Below are positions 23,765 through 32,880 of a stretch of DNA of 64,000 nucleotides, one piece after another. Position numbers and translations under genes: made by a program. Position 1 is the first letter of the stretch. The number at the start of each line of letters is the position of its first letter. A model generated the notes under the pieces. That model saw nothing but the letters and a program-made list of their open reading frames with translations. It had not been told where the DNA came from and did not search any database. Origin of the DNA: Streptomyces sp. NBC_00554 (GTDB lineage: Bacteria; Actinomycetota; Actinomycetes; Streptomycetales; Streptomycetaceae); the NCBI RefSeq assembly GCF_041431135.1, contig NZ_CP107799.1, forward strand, positions 1,860,001-1,924,000. Reading direction: 5' to 3'.

Positions 23765-26239
23765 TCAACGGCTGCCGGAAGCTTCGCGCCGCTCGCCGCG
23801 ACCGGTCGTGGCCGAGTCCGCCGTCGTCGAGCCCGCCCTGGTCGAGCCCGCCGTCGTCGAGCCCGCCGTCGTCGAGCCCGTCGCGGTCAAGTCCGTCGCG
23901 GTGCCACGCCCTTGGGCCGGCGCAAGCGAGACGACCTCAGGATCCTCGGAGCCCGCCGGTCCCGCCTTCTGGAGGCTGCTCCCCTCGACGTCGAGGTCCG
24001 GCAGGATCCTGTCCAGCCAGGCCGGCAGCCACCAGGCGCCCCGGCCCGCGAGGGCGAGTACCGCCGGTACGAGCGTCATGCGGACGGCGAAGGCGTCGAT
24101 GGCCACGCCGACGGCCAGGGCGAAAGCGATGGGTTTGATCAGGGCGTCGTCCAGGGGGAAGAAGCCGGCGAAGACGGTGAACATGATCAGGGCGGCGGCG
24201 GTGACGACCCGAACGCTGTGCCGCGCCCCGTCGACGACCGACTGGCGGGCCCGGCCGGTGTGGGCCCATTCCTCGCGCATCCCGGACACGAGGAACACCT
24301 CGTAGTCCATGGCCAGTCCGAACAGCACCCCGATCAGAATGATCGGCAGGAAGCTGACGACCGGACCGCTGTGCGGCACGTCGAGGACGTCGGCCAGCCA
24401 GCCCCACTGGAAGACGGCGACGACCAGACCGAGCGAGGCGCCCACCGAGAGCAGGAAGCCGACGGCGGCCTTGACGGGGATGACCAGCGACCGGAAGACG
24501 ATCATCAGCAGGAGCAGGCTGAGGCCGACGACGATGGCGACGAAGGGCAGCAGGGAGTCGCTGAGGCGGGTGGAGACGTCGATGTTGACTGCGGTGGTGC
24601 CGGTGACGGCGACCGTGGCGCCGGTGGTGTCACGGATGCCGGGCGCGGCTTCGCGGATGTCTCGGACGAGTTGGTCGGTGCGGACGCTGTCGGGGCCGGA
24701 GGCGGGGAGCACGGTGATGACACTCTGCGCCGGGTCGCTGGTGGGCTGGGGCGGCAGGACGGCCTTGACGTTCTTGAGGGTCCCCAGCTTCTGGGCCACC
24801 TGAGCGCCGACCTGTGACCTCGTCGCAGCCGTACCGTTGTTGGACTCGACGAGTACGAGCAGGGGGCCGTTGAAGCCGGGACCGAACTTGTCGCTGATCG
24901 TGTCGTAGGCCTTGCGTTCGGTGGAGGCGTGCGGCGCGGAGCCGTTGTCGGGAAGCGCCAGGCGCAGGTCCATGGCCGGCAGCGTGAGGGTCACCAGGAT
25001 CCCCGCGACGGCGAGCACGGTCAGCAGCGGCTTGGCGATGACCCACTTCGTCCAGCGGGTACCCATGGTGGCGCGGCCGGCGCTCCCCTCGCCGTCGCCC
25101 GCCCCCTCGACATCGGCGGCCTCCTCGGCATCGCTGGCCTCCTCGGCATCGCTGGCCCCCTCGGCATCGCTGGCCCCCTCGGCATCGCTGGCCCCCTCGG
25201 CATCGGCAGCCCGCCGCCCGGCGCGGCTGCCGGGCTTGGGGGCAAGCCGCGAGCCGGCGAATCCCGCGACGGCGGGGACGAGGGTGATCGCGGCCAGTAC
25301 GGCGATCAGGACGGCGCCGGCGGCACCGAGACCCATCGTCGTCAGAAACGGGATGCCGATGACGCTCAGCGCGGCGAGCGCGATGATCACGGTGACGCCG
25401 GCGAAGACCACGGCGCTTCCGGCCGTACCGACGGCCAGCGCGACGGATTCCTTCGGATCGGTTCCGCGGGCCAGTTGCTGGCGGTGGCGCGAGAGGATGA
25501 ACAGGACGTAGTCGATGCCGACGGCCAGGCCCAGCATCAGGGCGAGCGTGACGGCCGTGGAGGAGATGCTGACCGCGGGCGCGAGAGCGAGCAGCCCGGC
25601 CAGACCGAGGGCCACACCGATCAGCGCGGGCAGCAGTGCCATACCGGCGGCCAGCAGCGAACCGAAGGTGACGACGAGGACGAGCAGCGCCACGGCCACG
25701 CCGATGATCTCCGACGGACCGATGTGAACTCCCTTGCTGCTGAAGACGGAACCGCCCACCGATGTCCGCAGCCCGTCCGTCTCGGCCGCCCGGGCCGCGT
25801 CCTCGATCGCGTCCACCGATGACGTACGGACCTCCGCGATCTGCACGGGGTACTGGACCTGGACGATCGCCGTGCTCCGGTCGGCCGAGACCGCGCCGGA
25901 GGCCTGCGGATCGACGACCTCACCGACCTGGGGTGCCCGCTCGGCCTCCGCCACGGCCTCGGCGATCACCGCCGTATAGGGCGCTTCGGTGACCCGGTGG
26001 CCCTCGGGCGCGGTGAAGACGATCTGGGCGCTCGCGCCCGAGGCTTCCGGAAGGGTCTTGCTCAGGCTGTCCAACGCCCGCTGAGACTCGGTGCCCGGCA
26101 CCGAGAAGCGGTCGTCGAGCTTGCCGCCGAAGACGCTGACGCACGTGATGAGCGCGGCCAGCACGAAGAGCCATATCCCCAGGACGAGCTTTCGGTGTCG
26201 GTAGGCGCTGTGGCCCAGCCGGTGAAGCAGGACGGCCAT
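23765..26239 (-). CDS. MMPL/RND family transporter
   Basis: An 824-residue inner-membrane exporter of the MMPL (mycobacterial membrane protein large) type, with two repeats of one helix, a large extracellular loop and five helices. The first loop follows 'FGGKLDDRFSVPGTESQRALDSL'; motifs include 'GLAVGIDYVLFILSRHRQQL' and 'FGLAMDYEVFLVSGMREEW', which carry the proton-relay Asp/Tyr pairs. Relatives move lipids, siderophores or drugs. Two repeat tracts are odd: an acidic 'ASDAEG' run in the central cytoplasmic loop and a 'TTAGS' run near the C-terminus. The ATG at 26239 lies behind GAGGGAG. It is divergent from the amine oxidase gene. Confidence 0.9.
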   Translation of the reverse strand: MAVLLHRLGHSAYRHRKLVLGIWLFVLAALITCVSVFGGKLDDRFSVPGTESQRALDSLSKTLPEASGASAQIVFTAPEGHRVTEAPYTAVIAEAVAEAERAPQVGEVVDPQASGAVSADRSTAIVQVQYPVQIAEVRTSSVDAIEDAARAAETDGLRTSVGGSVFSSKGVHIGPSEIIGVAVALLVLVVTFGSLLAAGMALLPALIGVALGLAGLLALAPAVSISSTAVTLALMLGLAVGIDYVLFILSRHRQQLARGTDPKESVALAVGTAGSAVVFAGVTVIIALAALSVIGIPFLTTMGLGAAGAVLIAVLAAITLVPAVAGFAGSRLAPKPGSRAGRRAADAEGASDAEGASDAEGASDAEEASDAEEAADVEGAGDGEGSAGRATMGTRWTKWVIAKPLLTVLAVAGILVTLTLPAMDLRLALPDNGSAPHASTERKAYDTISDKFGPGFNGPLLVLVESNNGTAATRSQVGAQVAQKLGTLKNVKAVLPPQPTSDPAQSVITVLPASGPDSVRTDQLVRDIREAAPGIRDTTGATVAVTGTTAVNIDVSTRLSDSLLPFVAIVVGLSLLLLMIVFRSLVIPVKAAVGFLLSVGASLGLVVAVFQWGWLADVLDVPHSGPVVSFLPIILIGVLFGLAMDYEVFLVSGMREEWAHTGRARQSVVDGARHSVRVVTAAALIMFTVFAGFFPLDDALIKPIAFALAVGVAIDAFAVRMTLVPAVLALAGRGAWWLPAWLDRILPDLDVEGSSLQKAGPAGSEDPEVVSLAPAQGRGTATDLTATGSTTAGSTTAGSTRAGSTTADSATTGRGERREASGSR
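23826..23885. repeat. 15-bp tandem repeat in the MMPL C-terminal tail
   Basis: Four copies of GTCGAGCCCGCCGTC with minor changes at 23826-23840, 23841-23855, 23856-23870 and 23871-23885. On the coding strand they encode a Thr/Ala/Gly/Ser run of five-residue units. The length is a multiple of three, so copy-number change would not shift the frame. Confidence 0.85.
25118..25210. repeat. 18-bp tandem repeat in the MMPL central loop
   Basis: About five copies of CTCGGCATCGCTGGCCCC or near variants. They encode 'ASDAEG' six-residue units forming an acidic linker between the two halves of the transporter. Unit length again keeps the reading frame. Confidence 0.85.
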
Positions 26240-26376
26240 GACGAACTCCCTCGTACGGTGTCGGTGGGCCGACTTTATCACCTGCTCAAGTCGCTCGAAC
26301 GAGTCACTCGACCGTCACCCTTGACCATCAAGCAATAAGTGCAGGTCAAACGATAGAAGTGGATGACAGAATCAGT

Positions 26377-26400
26377 CGACCTTGTCACACGACAATGTCG
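26377..26400. promoter_or_regulatory. Operator-like palindrome upstream of the amine oxidase
   Basis: CGAC-C-TTGTC-ACAC-GACAA-T-GTCG: TTGTC (26382-26386) and GACAA (26391-26395) are exact complements, flanked by CGAC/GTCG. It lies 50 bases upstream of the amine oxidase ATG in the 211-base gap shared with the MMPL gene. The half-site resembles the CGACTTGTT boxes near the TetR gene at 29.05 kb. Confidence 0.45.
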
Positions 26401-26450
26401 CCTGTACGTTGTTCATCGACCGCTTCACCGCCGGCAGCCGAGGAGTGACC

Positions 26451-27857
26451 ATGACCAGTACGCACAGCACCCGGAACGTCGAGAAGCGCTGGAGTCGGGA
26501 GGCCGACGTCGTCGTGATCGGCGCGGGGCTGGCCGGACTCACCGCGGCGCGTGAGCTCGTCGCGGCAGGCAAGTCCGTAGCCGTCCTGGAGGCCCGCGAC
26601 CGGGTCGGCGGCCGACTGCTCAACCATGAGCTCGGCGACGGCCAAGTGACCGAGATCGGGGGGCAGTTCGTCGGCCCCACCCAAGACCGCATCCTGGCGC
26701 TGGCCAAGGAGGTCGGCGTGGCCGCGTACGAGGCCGCCGTGCCCGGCGAGCGGGTCTACGTCCGCGACGGCAAGGCCAGGCGGTTCGCCGGGCACACTCC
26801 GCCGGACCTCCTCGCGCTGCCGGACATGGGCATCGCCCTGGCCCGCATCGGCCAGGCGGCGGGCAAGGTACCCCCGGCGGCACCGTGGCGGGCCCCGAAC
26901 GCCCGTGACCTGGACGGCATGACCTACGAGACCTGGCTGCGCAAGGCCGAGATCACCGGCGACGCCGTCGACCTGATCAACATCTTCCTCAACTCCGCGT
27001 ACGGCGGCGAGGCGCGCGACGCGTCGGCACTGTTCAGCCTCTGGTACGTCTCGACGTTCGGCGACGAGACGCATCCGGGCACCATGGAGCGCGGCACCGG
27101 TACCTCCGGCGGTGCGCAGGACAGCCGGTTCGTCGGCGGCTCGCAGCTGGTCGCGACCCGGCTGGCCGAGGAACTCGACGGCCGCGTCCATCTGTCGGCT
27201 CCGGTACGCCGTATCAGCCAGGACTCCGACGGGGTCACCGTGGTCTCCGACGCCGGCGACTGGCGGGCCGGCCAGGTGATCGTCGCCGTACCGCCGGTCC
27301 TGGCCTCGCGCATCGTCTGGGACCCGCTGCTGCCGCCGCAGCAGGAGCAGCTGTTCCAGCGGCTGCCCTTCGGCACGCTCATGAAGTGCGTGGCCGTCTA
27401 CGACACACCGTTCTGGCGGGCCGAGGGCCTGTCCGGCATGGGCCTGCTGCGGGGCGGCTCGCCGATCCGCGAGATGTTCGACAACTCCCCGCCCGACGGC
27501 GGACCGGGCGTGCTCATGGGATTCCTCGGCGGCAAGGAATGGCGGAAGTGGGCGCACCGCCCGGCGGGCGAGCGCCGCGGCGCGGTGCTGCGCTCCTTCG
27601 CCCAGGTCGTCGGGGAGCGGGCCTACGACACCGTCGACTACGTCGAGCAGGACTGGACCGCCGAGCAGTGGACCCAGGGCGGCCCGACGTCCGTCGCCGC
27701 TCCCGGCGTGCTGACCGAGTACGGGGAGTGGATGGGCCGGAGTTTCGGGCGCGTGCACTGGGCGGGGTCCGAGTTCTCCCCCTACTGGAACGGCTTCATG
27801 GACGGCGCGGTCCGCTCCGGCGAGCACGCCGCCACCGAACTCCTCCACCAGAGCTGA
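26451..27857 (+). CDS. Flavin monoamine oxidase family protein
   Basis: A 468-residue FAD enzyme of the MAO/polyamine-oxidase group. The N-terminal Rossmann motif 'ADVVVIGAGLAGLTAARELVAAGKSVAVLEARDRVGGRL' is at about 16-52, 'GGQFVGPTQDR' follows, and the C-terminal flavin block 'VHWAGSEFSPYWNGFMDGAVRSGEHAA' is near 430. No covalent-flavin Cys is obvious at the C-terminus; 'GSEFSP' stands where MAOs have GTExA/C. It would oxidise an amine to an imine/aldehyde with release of peroxide. GAGGAG precedes the ATG at 26451 by 7 bases. An SRPBCC gene follows 27 bases later. Confidence 0.9.
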   Translation: MTSTHSTRNVEKRWSREADVVVIGAGLAGLTAARELVAAGKSVAVLEARDRVGGRLLNHELGDGQVTEIGGQFVGPTQDRILALAKEVGVAAYEAAVPGERVYVRDGKARRFAGHTPPDLLALPDMGIALARIGQAAGKVPPAAPWRAPNARDLDGMTYETWLRKAEITGDAVDLINIFLNSAYGGEARDASALFSLWYVSTFGDETHPGTMERGTGTSGGAQDSRFVGGSQLVATRLAEELDGRVHLSAPVRRISQDSDGVTVVSDAGDWRAGQVIVAVPPVLASRIVWDPLLPPQQEQLFQRLPFGTLMKCVAVYDTPFWRAEGLSGMGLLRGGSPIREMFDNSPPDGGPGVLMGFLGGKEWRKWAHRPAGERRGAVLRSFAQVVGERAYDTVDYVEQDWTAEQWTQGGPTSVAAPGVLTEYGEWMGRSFGRVHWAGSEFSPYWNGFMDGAVRSGEHAATELLHQS

Positions 27858-27884
27858 ACGAGAAAGAAACAAGGAGAAGCAGTC

Positions 27885-28370
27885 ATGACCAAGTTCCACG
27901 TCACCGAACGCGCCATCATCAACGCCCCTGTAGAGCGGGTCTGGGAGGTCATCTCCCGCACCGACCGCTACGCGGAATGGGTCGCCGGCGCCATAGAGGT
28001 CACCGACCACCACGGCATCGCCACCGTCGGCAGGACCTACGCCGAACGCAACCGCACCCTCGGCCCCCTGCGCACCGACTCGGTGTGGACCGTGATGGAG
28101 ATCGACCCCCTGAGGCGCCGCGTCGACACCGGGATCGGGTTCGCTCCGCTGAAGGAGGTGACCAGCATCTTCGAGTTCCTGCCGGTGCGGAGTGCGGAGG
28201 GGAGGGACGCCACGCAGATGACGTACAAGGTGGAATACGTCATCGGCCTCGGCCCGATCGGGCTCCTGCTCGACCGGATACAGCAGCCGGGCATGCGCGC
28301 GAACATGCGCGCCTCGATGACCCGCCTGAACACCCTGATTCGCTCCGAGACCGTCAACGCGCGCGGCTGA
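27885..28370 (+). CDS. SRPBCC (polyketide cyclase/START-like) protein
   Basis: A 161-residue protein with the helix-grip pattern: 'VTERAIINAPVERVWEVISRTDRYAEW' at the N-terminus, central sheet strands ('DSVWTVMEIDPLRRRVDTGI') and a long C-terminal helix ('GMRANMRASMTRLNTLIRSE'). Such folds bind hydrophobic ligands and include aromatases/cyclases. It follows the amine oxidase in the same orientation with AAGGAG before its ATG, so it may bind the product or substrate of that enzyme. Confidence 0.87.
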   Translation: MTKFHVTERAIINAPVERVWEVISRTDRYAEWVAGAIEVTDHHGIATVGRTYAERNRTLGPLRTDSVWTVMEIDPLRRRVDTGIGFAPLKEVTSIFEFLPVRSAEGRDATQMTYKVEYVIGLGPIGLLLDRIQQPGMRANMRASMTRLNTLIRSETVNARG

Positions 28371-28377
28371 CTACCGG

Positions 28378-28414
28378 CGAAGGGCGCACTCGTACCGTAC
28401 GAGTGCGCCCTTCG
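28378..28414. terminator. Perfect 17-bp bidirectional terminator
   Basis: Arms 28378-28394 and 28398-28414 are exact complements with a 3-base loop (CCG). It lies between the convergent SRPBCC and TetR stops, 8 bases from one and 5 from the other. Confidence 0.9.
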
Positions 28415-28419
28415 TCGCA

Positions 28420-29043
28420 TCAGCTCACCGGTACCGGCACCAGGTCCAGCCGACCGTCGGCCATGGCCACCACGGCGGACACGAAGGCCTCGAGGCAGGT
28501 GCGCTCGGCCTCCTCGTCGGGGAGCGAGAGACGTTGCATCGTGAGCCCGTCGAAGCCGGCGAGGAAGAACCGCGCGATCGTGTCGACAGGCTGGGCGAGG
28601 GGCCGCCCGGTACGCTCCGCCGCCTCGGTGATCAGCCTCGCCGTCACCTCGACCACCCCCCGGTAGTGGGTTTCGAGGGCCTCTCTCAGGGCGGGCGAGC
28701 GGAGCGCGGACATCATCAGCTCCGTGAGGAGCTGATGGCTGGCGGGCTGCTCACGCACCGTCCGCCACAGCGCGGCCGCCAGCGCGCCGACCGTCTCCTC
28801 GAAACCGCCGTCGGTCGGCGCCGCCTGCTCGACCTGCGCCACCAGATCCTGCGTGAGCTGCTCCATGACGGCGCGGTACAGCCCTTCCTTCGTGCCGAAG
28901 GTGTAGTGCACCGTGGCCTGGGCCACCCCCAGCTCGGCGGCGATGGCACGCGTACTACCGGCCGCGACCCCTTCCCTCGTCATGAAGTCGATGGCCGCTT
29001 TGATCAGCTGAGGACGGCGCTCGGCCGCGGAAACGTGAGCCAT
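28420..29043 (-). CDS. TetR family transcriptional regulator
   Basis: A 207-residue repressor. The HTH is at about residues 26-46 ('TRAIAAELGVAQATVHYTFGTKEGLYRAVM'), followed by an all-helical ligand domain. The ATG at 29043 was chosen because the preceding frame has no ribosome-binding site and family proteins begin a few residues before 'RRPQLIKAAIDFMTREG'. It is divergent from the flavin monooxygenase operon, with repeated CGACTTGTTCG boxes between them, so it probably represses that operon and itself. The ligand would be a substrate of the monooxygenase pathway or of the nearby MMPL exporter. Confidence 0.9.
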   Translation of the reverse strand: MAHVSAAERRPQLIKAAIDFMTREGVAAGSTRAIAAELGVAQATVHYTFGTKEGLYRAVMEQLTQDLVAQVEQAAPTDGGFEETVGALAAALWRTVREQPASHQLLTELMMSALRSPALREALETHYRGVVEVTARLITEAAERTGRPLAQPVDTIARFFLAGFDGLTMQRLSLPDEEAERTCLEAFVSAVVAMADGRLDLVPVPVS

Positions 29044-29056
29044 GAGCTCATCATAC

Positions 29057-29093
29057 CGACTTAGTCCCACGAACAAGTCGTCCGAACAAGTCG
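29057..29093. promoter_or_regulatory. Repeated boxes upstream of TetR / monooxygenase operon
   Basis: CGAACAAGTCG occurs twice, at 29070-29080 and 29083-29093 (13-base period), and an inverted partial copy CGACTTAG lies at 29057-29064. The set overlaps the leader of the TetR gene and is the best operator candidate in the 186-base divergent gap. Confidence 0.5.
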
Positions 29094-29229
29094 AATCCGC
29101 CGCAGCGGGCTGCCAAGGCCGCGGCCGCTGGGGTCCGGTCCCTGGCCGCGTGGGTCAGTTCCCGCTGAACGGCGGGTGAATACGTTTCCTCCAACACCCG
29201 TGAAACGGGATGAACGAGGAGGCAGGCTC

Positions 29230-30591
29230 GTGAGAGAAAGCCAGTTTGATACGTGTGTGATCGGGGCGGGACCTGCCGGGCTGGCGGTCGCCAGGGCCCT
29301 GGCGGAGCGCGATCTGCCGTACACGCATCTGGAGCGGCACACCGGGCCCGGCGGTATCTGGGACATCGAGAACCCCGGCAGCCCGATGTACGAGTCGGCC
29401 CATTTCATCTCCAGCAGGACCTTGTCGGGGTTCGGCGGCTTTCCGATGCCCGAGCACTTCGCGGACTACCCGCCGCACCGGCAGATCCTGTCGTATCTGC
29501 GGTCCTTCGCCGACGCCTACGGGCTGACGGACCGGATCGAGTTCGGCGTCGAGGTCGCGGGCGTCGAGAAGAACGCGGACGGCACCTGGACGGTGACCCG
29601 GGCCGACGGGCGGGAAAGCGTGCACGGGCAGGTCGTGGTGTGTACGGGCGCGCAGTGGCACCCCAACATCCCTGATATTCCCGGGGAGTTCAGCGGGGAG
29701 GTCCGGCACACCGCCGGCTATCGCAGCGCGGAGGAGCTGCGGGGCAAGCGGGTCCTGGTCGTGGGTGCGGGCAACTCCGGCTGCGACATCGCCTGCGACG
29801 CGGCCCGGACCGCGGACCATGCGGTGATCAGTATGCGGCGCGGGTACTGGTTCATTCCCAAGCATCTGTTCGGCCTACCCGTGGACACCATCGCCAACAG
29901 CGGGCCGCACCTGCCGATGTGGCTGGCGCAGCGGGTCTTCGGCGGACTGCTGCGGATCATCAACGGCGATCCGACGCGGCTGGGGCTGCAGAAGCCGGAC
30001 CACAAGCTGTTCGAGACCCACCCGGCCATCAACTCGATGCTGATCCACCACCTCCAGCACGGCGACATCACCGCCAGGCCCGGGATCGCCCGCGCCGAGG
30101 GCAGCACCGTGCACTTCACCGACGGAACGAGCGACGACTTCGATCTCGTCCTGCTCGCCACGGGCTACGTCCACAAAGTGCCGGTCGCGCAGAAGTACTT
30201 CGGTGACGAGCAGCATCCCGACCTGTACCTGTCGTCGTTCTCGCGCGAGCACCTGGGCCTGTTCGGCATCGGGTTCATCGAGACCAACTCCGGCGCGTAC
30301 CAACTCTTCGACACCCAGGCGCAGTTGATCGCCGGGTATGTGTACGACGCGCGGCACCGGCTGCCGAACGCGGAGCGGTTCAGCCAGATGATCCGCGCCG
30401 ACCGCCCGGATCTGACCGGCGGGCTGAAGTTCGTCGCCTCACCCCGCCACACCGGCTACGTCGACAGCGGGGCCTTCGTGAAGTACCTCGGCAAGGTCGC
30501 GGGCCGGATGGGCTGGCGTACGGAGGGCCGGCCGCCGGTGCGGTCCCCGCGCCGCGTGGAAGCAACGGAGACGGCGGAGGCCACGGCATGA
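29230..30591 (+). CDS. Class B flavin monooxygenase (FMO-like)
   Basis: A 453-residue FAD/NADPH monooxygenase. The FAD motif GAGPAG is at 12-17, the fingerprint 'FSGEVRHTAGY' at about 154-164 matches FxGxxxHxxxY/F of N-hydroxylating FMOs and close Baeyer-Villiger relatives, and the NADPH motif GAGNSG is near 179-184. It should insert oxygen into a ketone, amine or sulfide. GTG 29230 follows GAGGAGG by 8 bases; an upstream frame extension lacks such a site. It overlaps the SDR gene by 4 bases (ATGA) and is first in a three-gene oxidative operon. The substrate is unknown. Confidence 0.9.
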   Translation: MRESQFDTCVIGAGPAGLAVARALAERDLPYTHLERHTGPGGIWDIENPGSPMYESAHFISSRTLSGFGGFPMPEHFADYPPHRQILSYLRSFADAYGLTDRIEFGVEVAGVEKNADGTWTVTRADGRESVHGQVVVCTGAQWHPNIPDIPGEFSGEVRHTAGYRSAEELRGKRVLVVGAGNSGCDIACDAARTADHAVISMRRGYWFIPKHLFGLPVDTIANSGPHLPMWLAQRVFGGLLRIINGDPTRLGLQKPDHKLFETHPAINSMLIHHLQHGDITARPGIARAEGSTVHFTDGTSDDFDLVLLATGYVHKVPVAQKYFGDEQHPDLYLSSFSREHLGLFGIGFIETNSGAYQLFDTQAQLIAGYVYDARHRLPNAERFSQMIRADRPDLTGGLKFVASPRHTGYVDSGAFVKYLGKVAGRMGWRTEGRPPVRSPRRVEATETAEATA

Positions 30592-31466
30592 GCCGGTTCG
30601 ACTTCGCCGACAAGGTCATGCTGGTGACCGGGGGCGCGGGTGGCATCGGCAGCGCCCTGTGCCACCGCTTCGCCTCCGGCGGCGCCCGCTGTGTCGTCGT
30701 CGACATCGACGGGGTCCGTGCCGAGAAGGTGGCCGCTGAGCTGCCAGGGGCCGGGCACACGGGTATCGGCTGCGATCTGCTGGAACGCGCCCAGGTGGAG
30801 CGGCTGTTCGAGCGGGTCGCCGACGTCTACGGGCGCCTCGACGTGCTGGTCAACAACGTGGGCATGACGAGCTCGGAGCGCTTCGACGTCCGCAGCGTCG
30901 AGAGCATCGAGCGGGAGATCACCCTCAACCTGACCTCCCCGCTGGTCGCGACCCGGATCGCGATCCCCCTGCTGAAGGCGTCTCGTGACGCCCGGGTGGT
31001 CACCACGGTCTCCCTCGGCGGGATCTTCCCGCTGGGCGAGACCCCGATCTACACGGCGTCCAAGTTCGGGCTGCGGGGCGCGATGCTCGCCATCGGCCTC
31101 GACCTCAGGAGCAAGGGCATCCTGGCCGGTTCGGTGCTGCCCTCGGCGACCGACACCAGGATGCTGCGTCAAGAGGCCGTGGACGGCGGGAACTCCATGC
31201 AGTTCCAGGACCCGCCGCAGCAGCCCGCCGATGTCGTGGCGGCGGTGGTGAGTCTGCTGGACAGGCCACGCCTGGAGGCCTATCCCCGGCCCGGCGAATC
31301 CCGTCTGGTGCGGTTCGCGATGCTCGTACCGAACCTGCTGCCCAGGATCTTCCCGCTGTTCCGCAAGCGCGGTGACCGCGGCATGGCCCGCTATCTGGAG
31401 GAACTCCGCCGCCGCGGACTGGCCCGACAGACCGACGGACACTGGGAGTTGGTGGAGGAAGCATGA
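30588..31466 (+). CDS. Short-chain dehydrogenase/reductase
   Basis: A 292-residue NAD(P)-dependent oxidoreductase. The cofactor motif TGGAGGIG is at 14-21, 'NNVG' near 88, and the catalytic Tyr155-x-x-x-Lys159 in 'IYTASKFGLRG'. A C-terminal extension after residue 235 ('LVRFAMLVPNLLPRIFPLFRKRGDRGMARYLEELRRRGLARQTDG') is longer than in classical members and mildly hydrophobic, which could give membrane association. It overlaps both neighbours by 4 bases (ATGA at each end), so the three genes are translationally coupled. It would interconvert an alcohol and a ketone. Confidence 0.9.
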   Translation: MSRFDFADKVMLVTGGAGGIGSALCHRFASGGARCVVVDIDGVRAEKVAAELPGAGHTGIGCDLLERAQVERLFERVADVYGRLDVLVNNVGMTSSERFDVRSVESIEREITLNLTSPLVATRIAIPLLKASRDARVVTTVSLGGIFPLGETPIYTASKFGLRGAMLAIGLDLRSKGILAGSVLPSATDTRMLRQEAVDGGNSMQFQDPPQQPADVVAAVVSLLDRPRLEAYPRPGESRLVRFAMLVPNLLPRIFPLFRKRGDRGMARYLEELRRRGLARQTDGHWELVEEA

Positions 31467-32875
31467 CCAGGAACGAGACGCTGCACATCGTCAACCCCGC
31501 CACCGGGGAGCCGATCACCACCCTGCCCGCCGCGAGCGCCGACGACGTCACCAAGGCCGCCGAACAGGCCCGACTCACCTACGAAGCCGGGACATGGTCG
31601 CAGCTGCCGATCCGGGAACGCAGCGCCGTACTGCTGCGCCTGGCCGGCCTGATGGAACGCGACGCCGAGATCCTCGCCCGGCTGGACAGCGAGGACGCGG
31701 GCAAACCCATCACGGAGTGCCGTACGGGCGACGTACCGGGCGCGATCGAGTCGATCCGCTGGTTCGCCGAGGCGGCCGACAAGGTCTTCGGCCGGGTCGC
31801 GCCGAGCGGGCCCGACGGTCTCGGTCTCATGAGCCGCGAGCCGGTCGGGGTCGGCGCGGCGATCCTGCCGTGGAACTACCCCCTTGCAATGACCGCCTGG
31901 AAGGTCGGCCCCGCCCTGGCCGCGGGCAACTGTCTGCTCGTCAAGCCCGCCGAGGCGACCCCGCGTTCGGCCCTGCACCTGGCCGCGCTGGCCGCCGAGG
32001 CAGGCCTCCCCGACGGGGTGCTCACGGTGCTGCCCGGGTACGGCGGGGAGGCCGGGGCGGCCCTCGCTCGCGACCCCCTCGTACAGGCACTCTCCTTCAC
32101 CGGGTCCACCTCGACCGGCCGCCACATCCTCAAGGCCGCCGCCGACAGCAACTTCAAGCGCGTCTCACTGGAGATGGGCGGCAAGAGCCCCCAGGTGCTG
32201 ATGGCCGACGCGCTCTCCTACGGCGACGAGCTCATCGCCGACATGATCGAGGCCGCGTTCCTGACGATGGGGCAGAACTGCACGGCGGGCTCCCGTGTGC
32301 TCGTTCACCGGGACATCGCCGAGGAGGTCGTGGAGCGGTTCACGGCCGCGGCGAAGGAACTCGTCGTCGGTGATCCGGCCGACCCGCGCACCCGGATGGG
32401 ACCGCTCATCAACCGCGCCGCCTTCGACCGGGTCGCGGGAGCCGTGGAGGCCGCCCGGGCCGGCGGAGCCCGGATCCACACCGGAGGTCTGCCCGACGGG
32501 CTGCCTCCGCGCGGCGCCTACTACCCGCCCACCGTGATCACCGGCGCCCCCGACGGCAGCGACGTACTCACCAAGGAGCTGTTCGGTCCCGTGGTCACCG
32601 TCGAGACGTTCACCTCGGAGGACGAGGCGGTACGCCGGGCGAACGCCACCGAGTACGGGCTCGCCGCCTCGGTGTGGACCCGCGACCTCGACACCGCGCT
32701 ACGGCTGGCCCGTCGCGTCGAGGCGGGCGTGGTCTCCGTCAACGCCTACAGCGAGGGCGACATCACCACCCCCTTCGGCGGCTGGAAGCAGTCCGGATTC
32801 GGCGGCGTGGAGAAGTCCACCGACGCCTTCGGCCAGTGGACCCGGGAGAAGACGGTCTGGATCCGCACCCGCTGA
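31463..32875 (+). CDS. Aldehyde dehydrogenase
   Basis: A 470-residue NAD(P)-dependent aldehyde dehydrogenase of the betaine-aldehyde/aminobutyraldehyde broad group. Motifs in order: 'AILPWNYPLAMTAWKVGPALAAGNC', 'SLEMGGKSPQVL' (Glu), 'FLTMGQNCTAGSRVL' (catalytic Cys), 'ELFGPVVTVE' and 'PFGGWKQSGFGGVEKS'. The start overlaps the SDR stop (ATGA). With the monooxygenase and SDR it forms a chain that could take a ketone or amine through an alcohol/aldehyde to an acid. The stop is only 5 bases from that of the convergent AraC gene, with no terminator between. Confidence 0.9.
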   Translation: MTRNETLHIVNPATGEPITTLPAASADDVTKAAEQARLTYEAGTWSQLPIRERSAVLLRLAGLMERDAEILARLDSEDAGKPITECRTGDVPGAIESIRWFAEAADKVFGRVAPSGPDGLGLMSREPVGVGAAILPWNYPLAMTAWKVGPALAAGNCLLVKPAEATPRSALHLAALAAEAGLPDGVLTVLPGYGGEAGAALARDPLVQALSFTGSTSTGRHILKAAADSNFKRVSLEMGGKSPQVLMADALSYGDELIADMIEAAFLTMGQNCTAGSRVLVHRDIAEEVVERFTAAAKELVVGDPADPRTRMGPLINRAAFDRVAGAVEAARAGGARIHTGGLPDGLPPRGAYYPPTVITGAPDGSDVLTKELFGPVVTVETFTSEDEAVRRANATEYGLAASVWTRDLDTALRLARRVEAGVVSVNAYSEGDITTPFGGWKQSGFGGVEKSTDAFGQWTREKTVWIRTR

Positions 32876-32880
32876 TCCGA

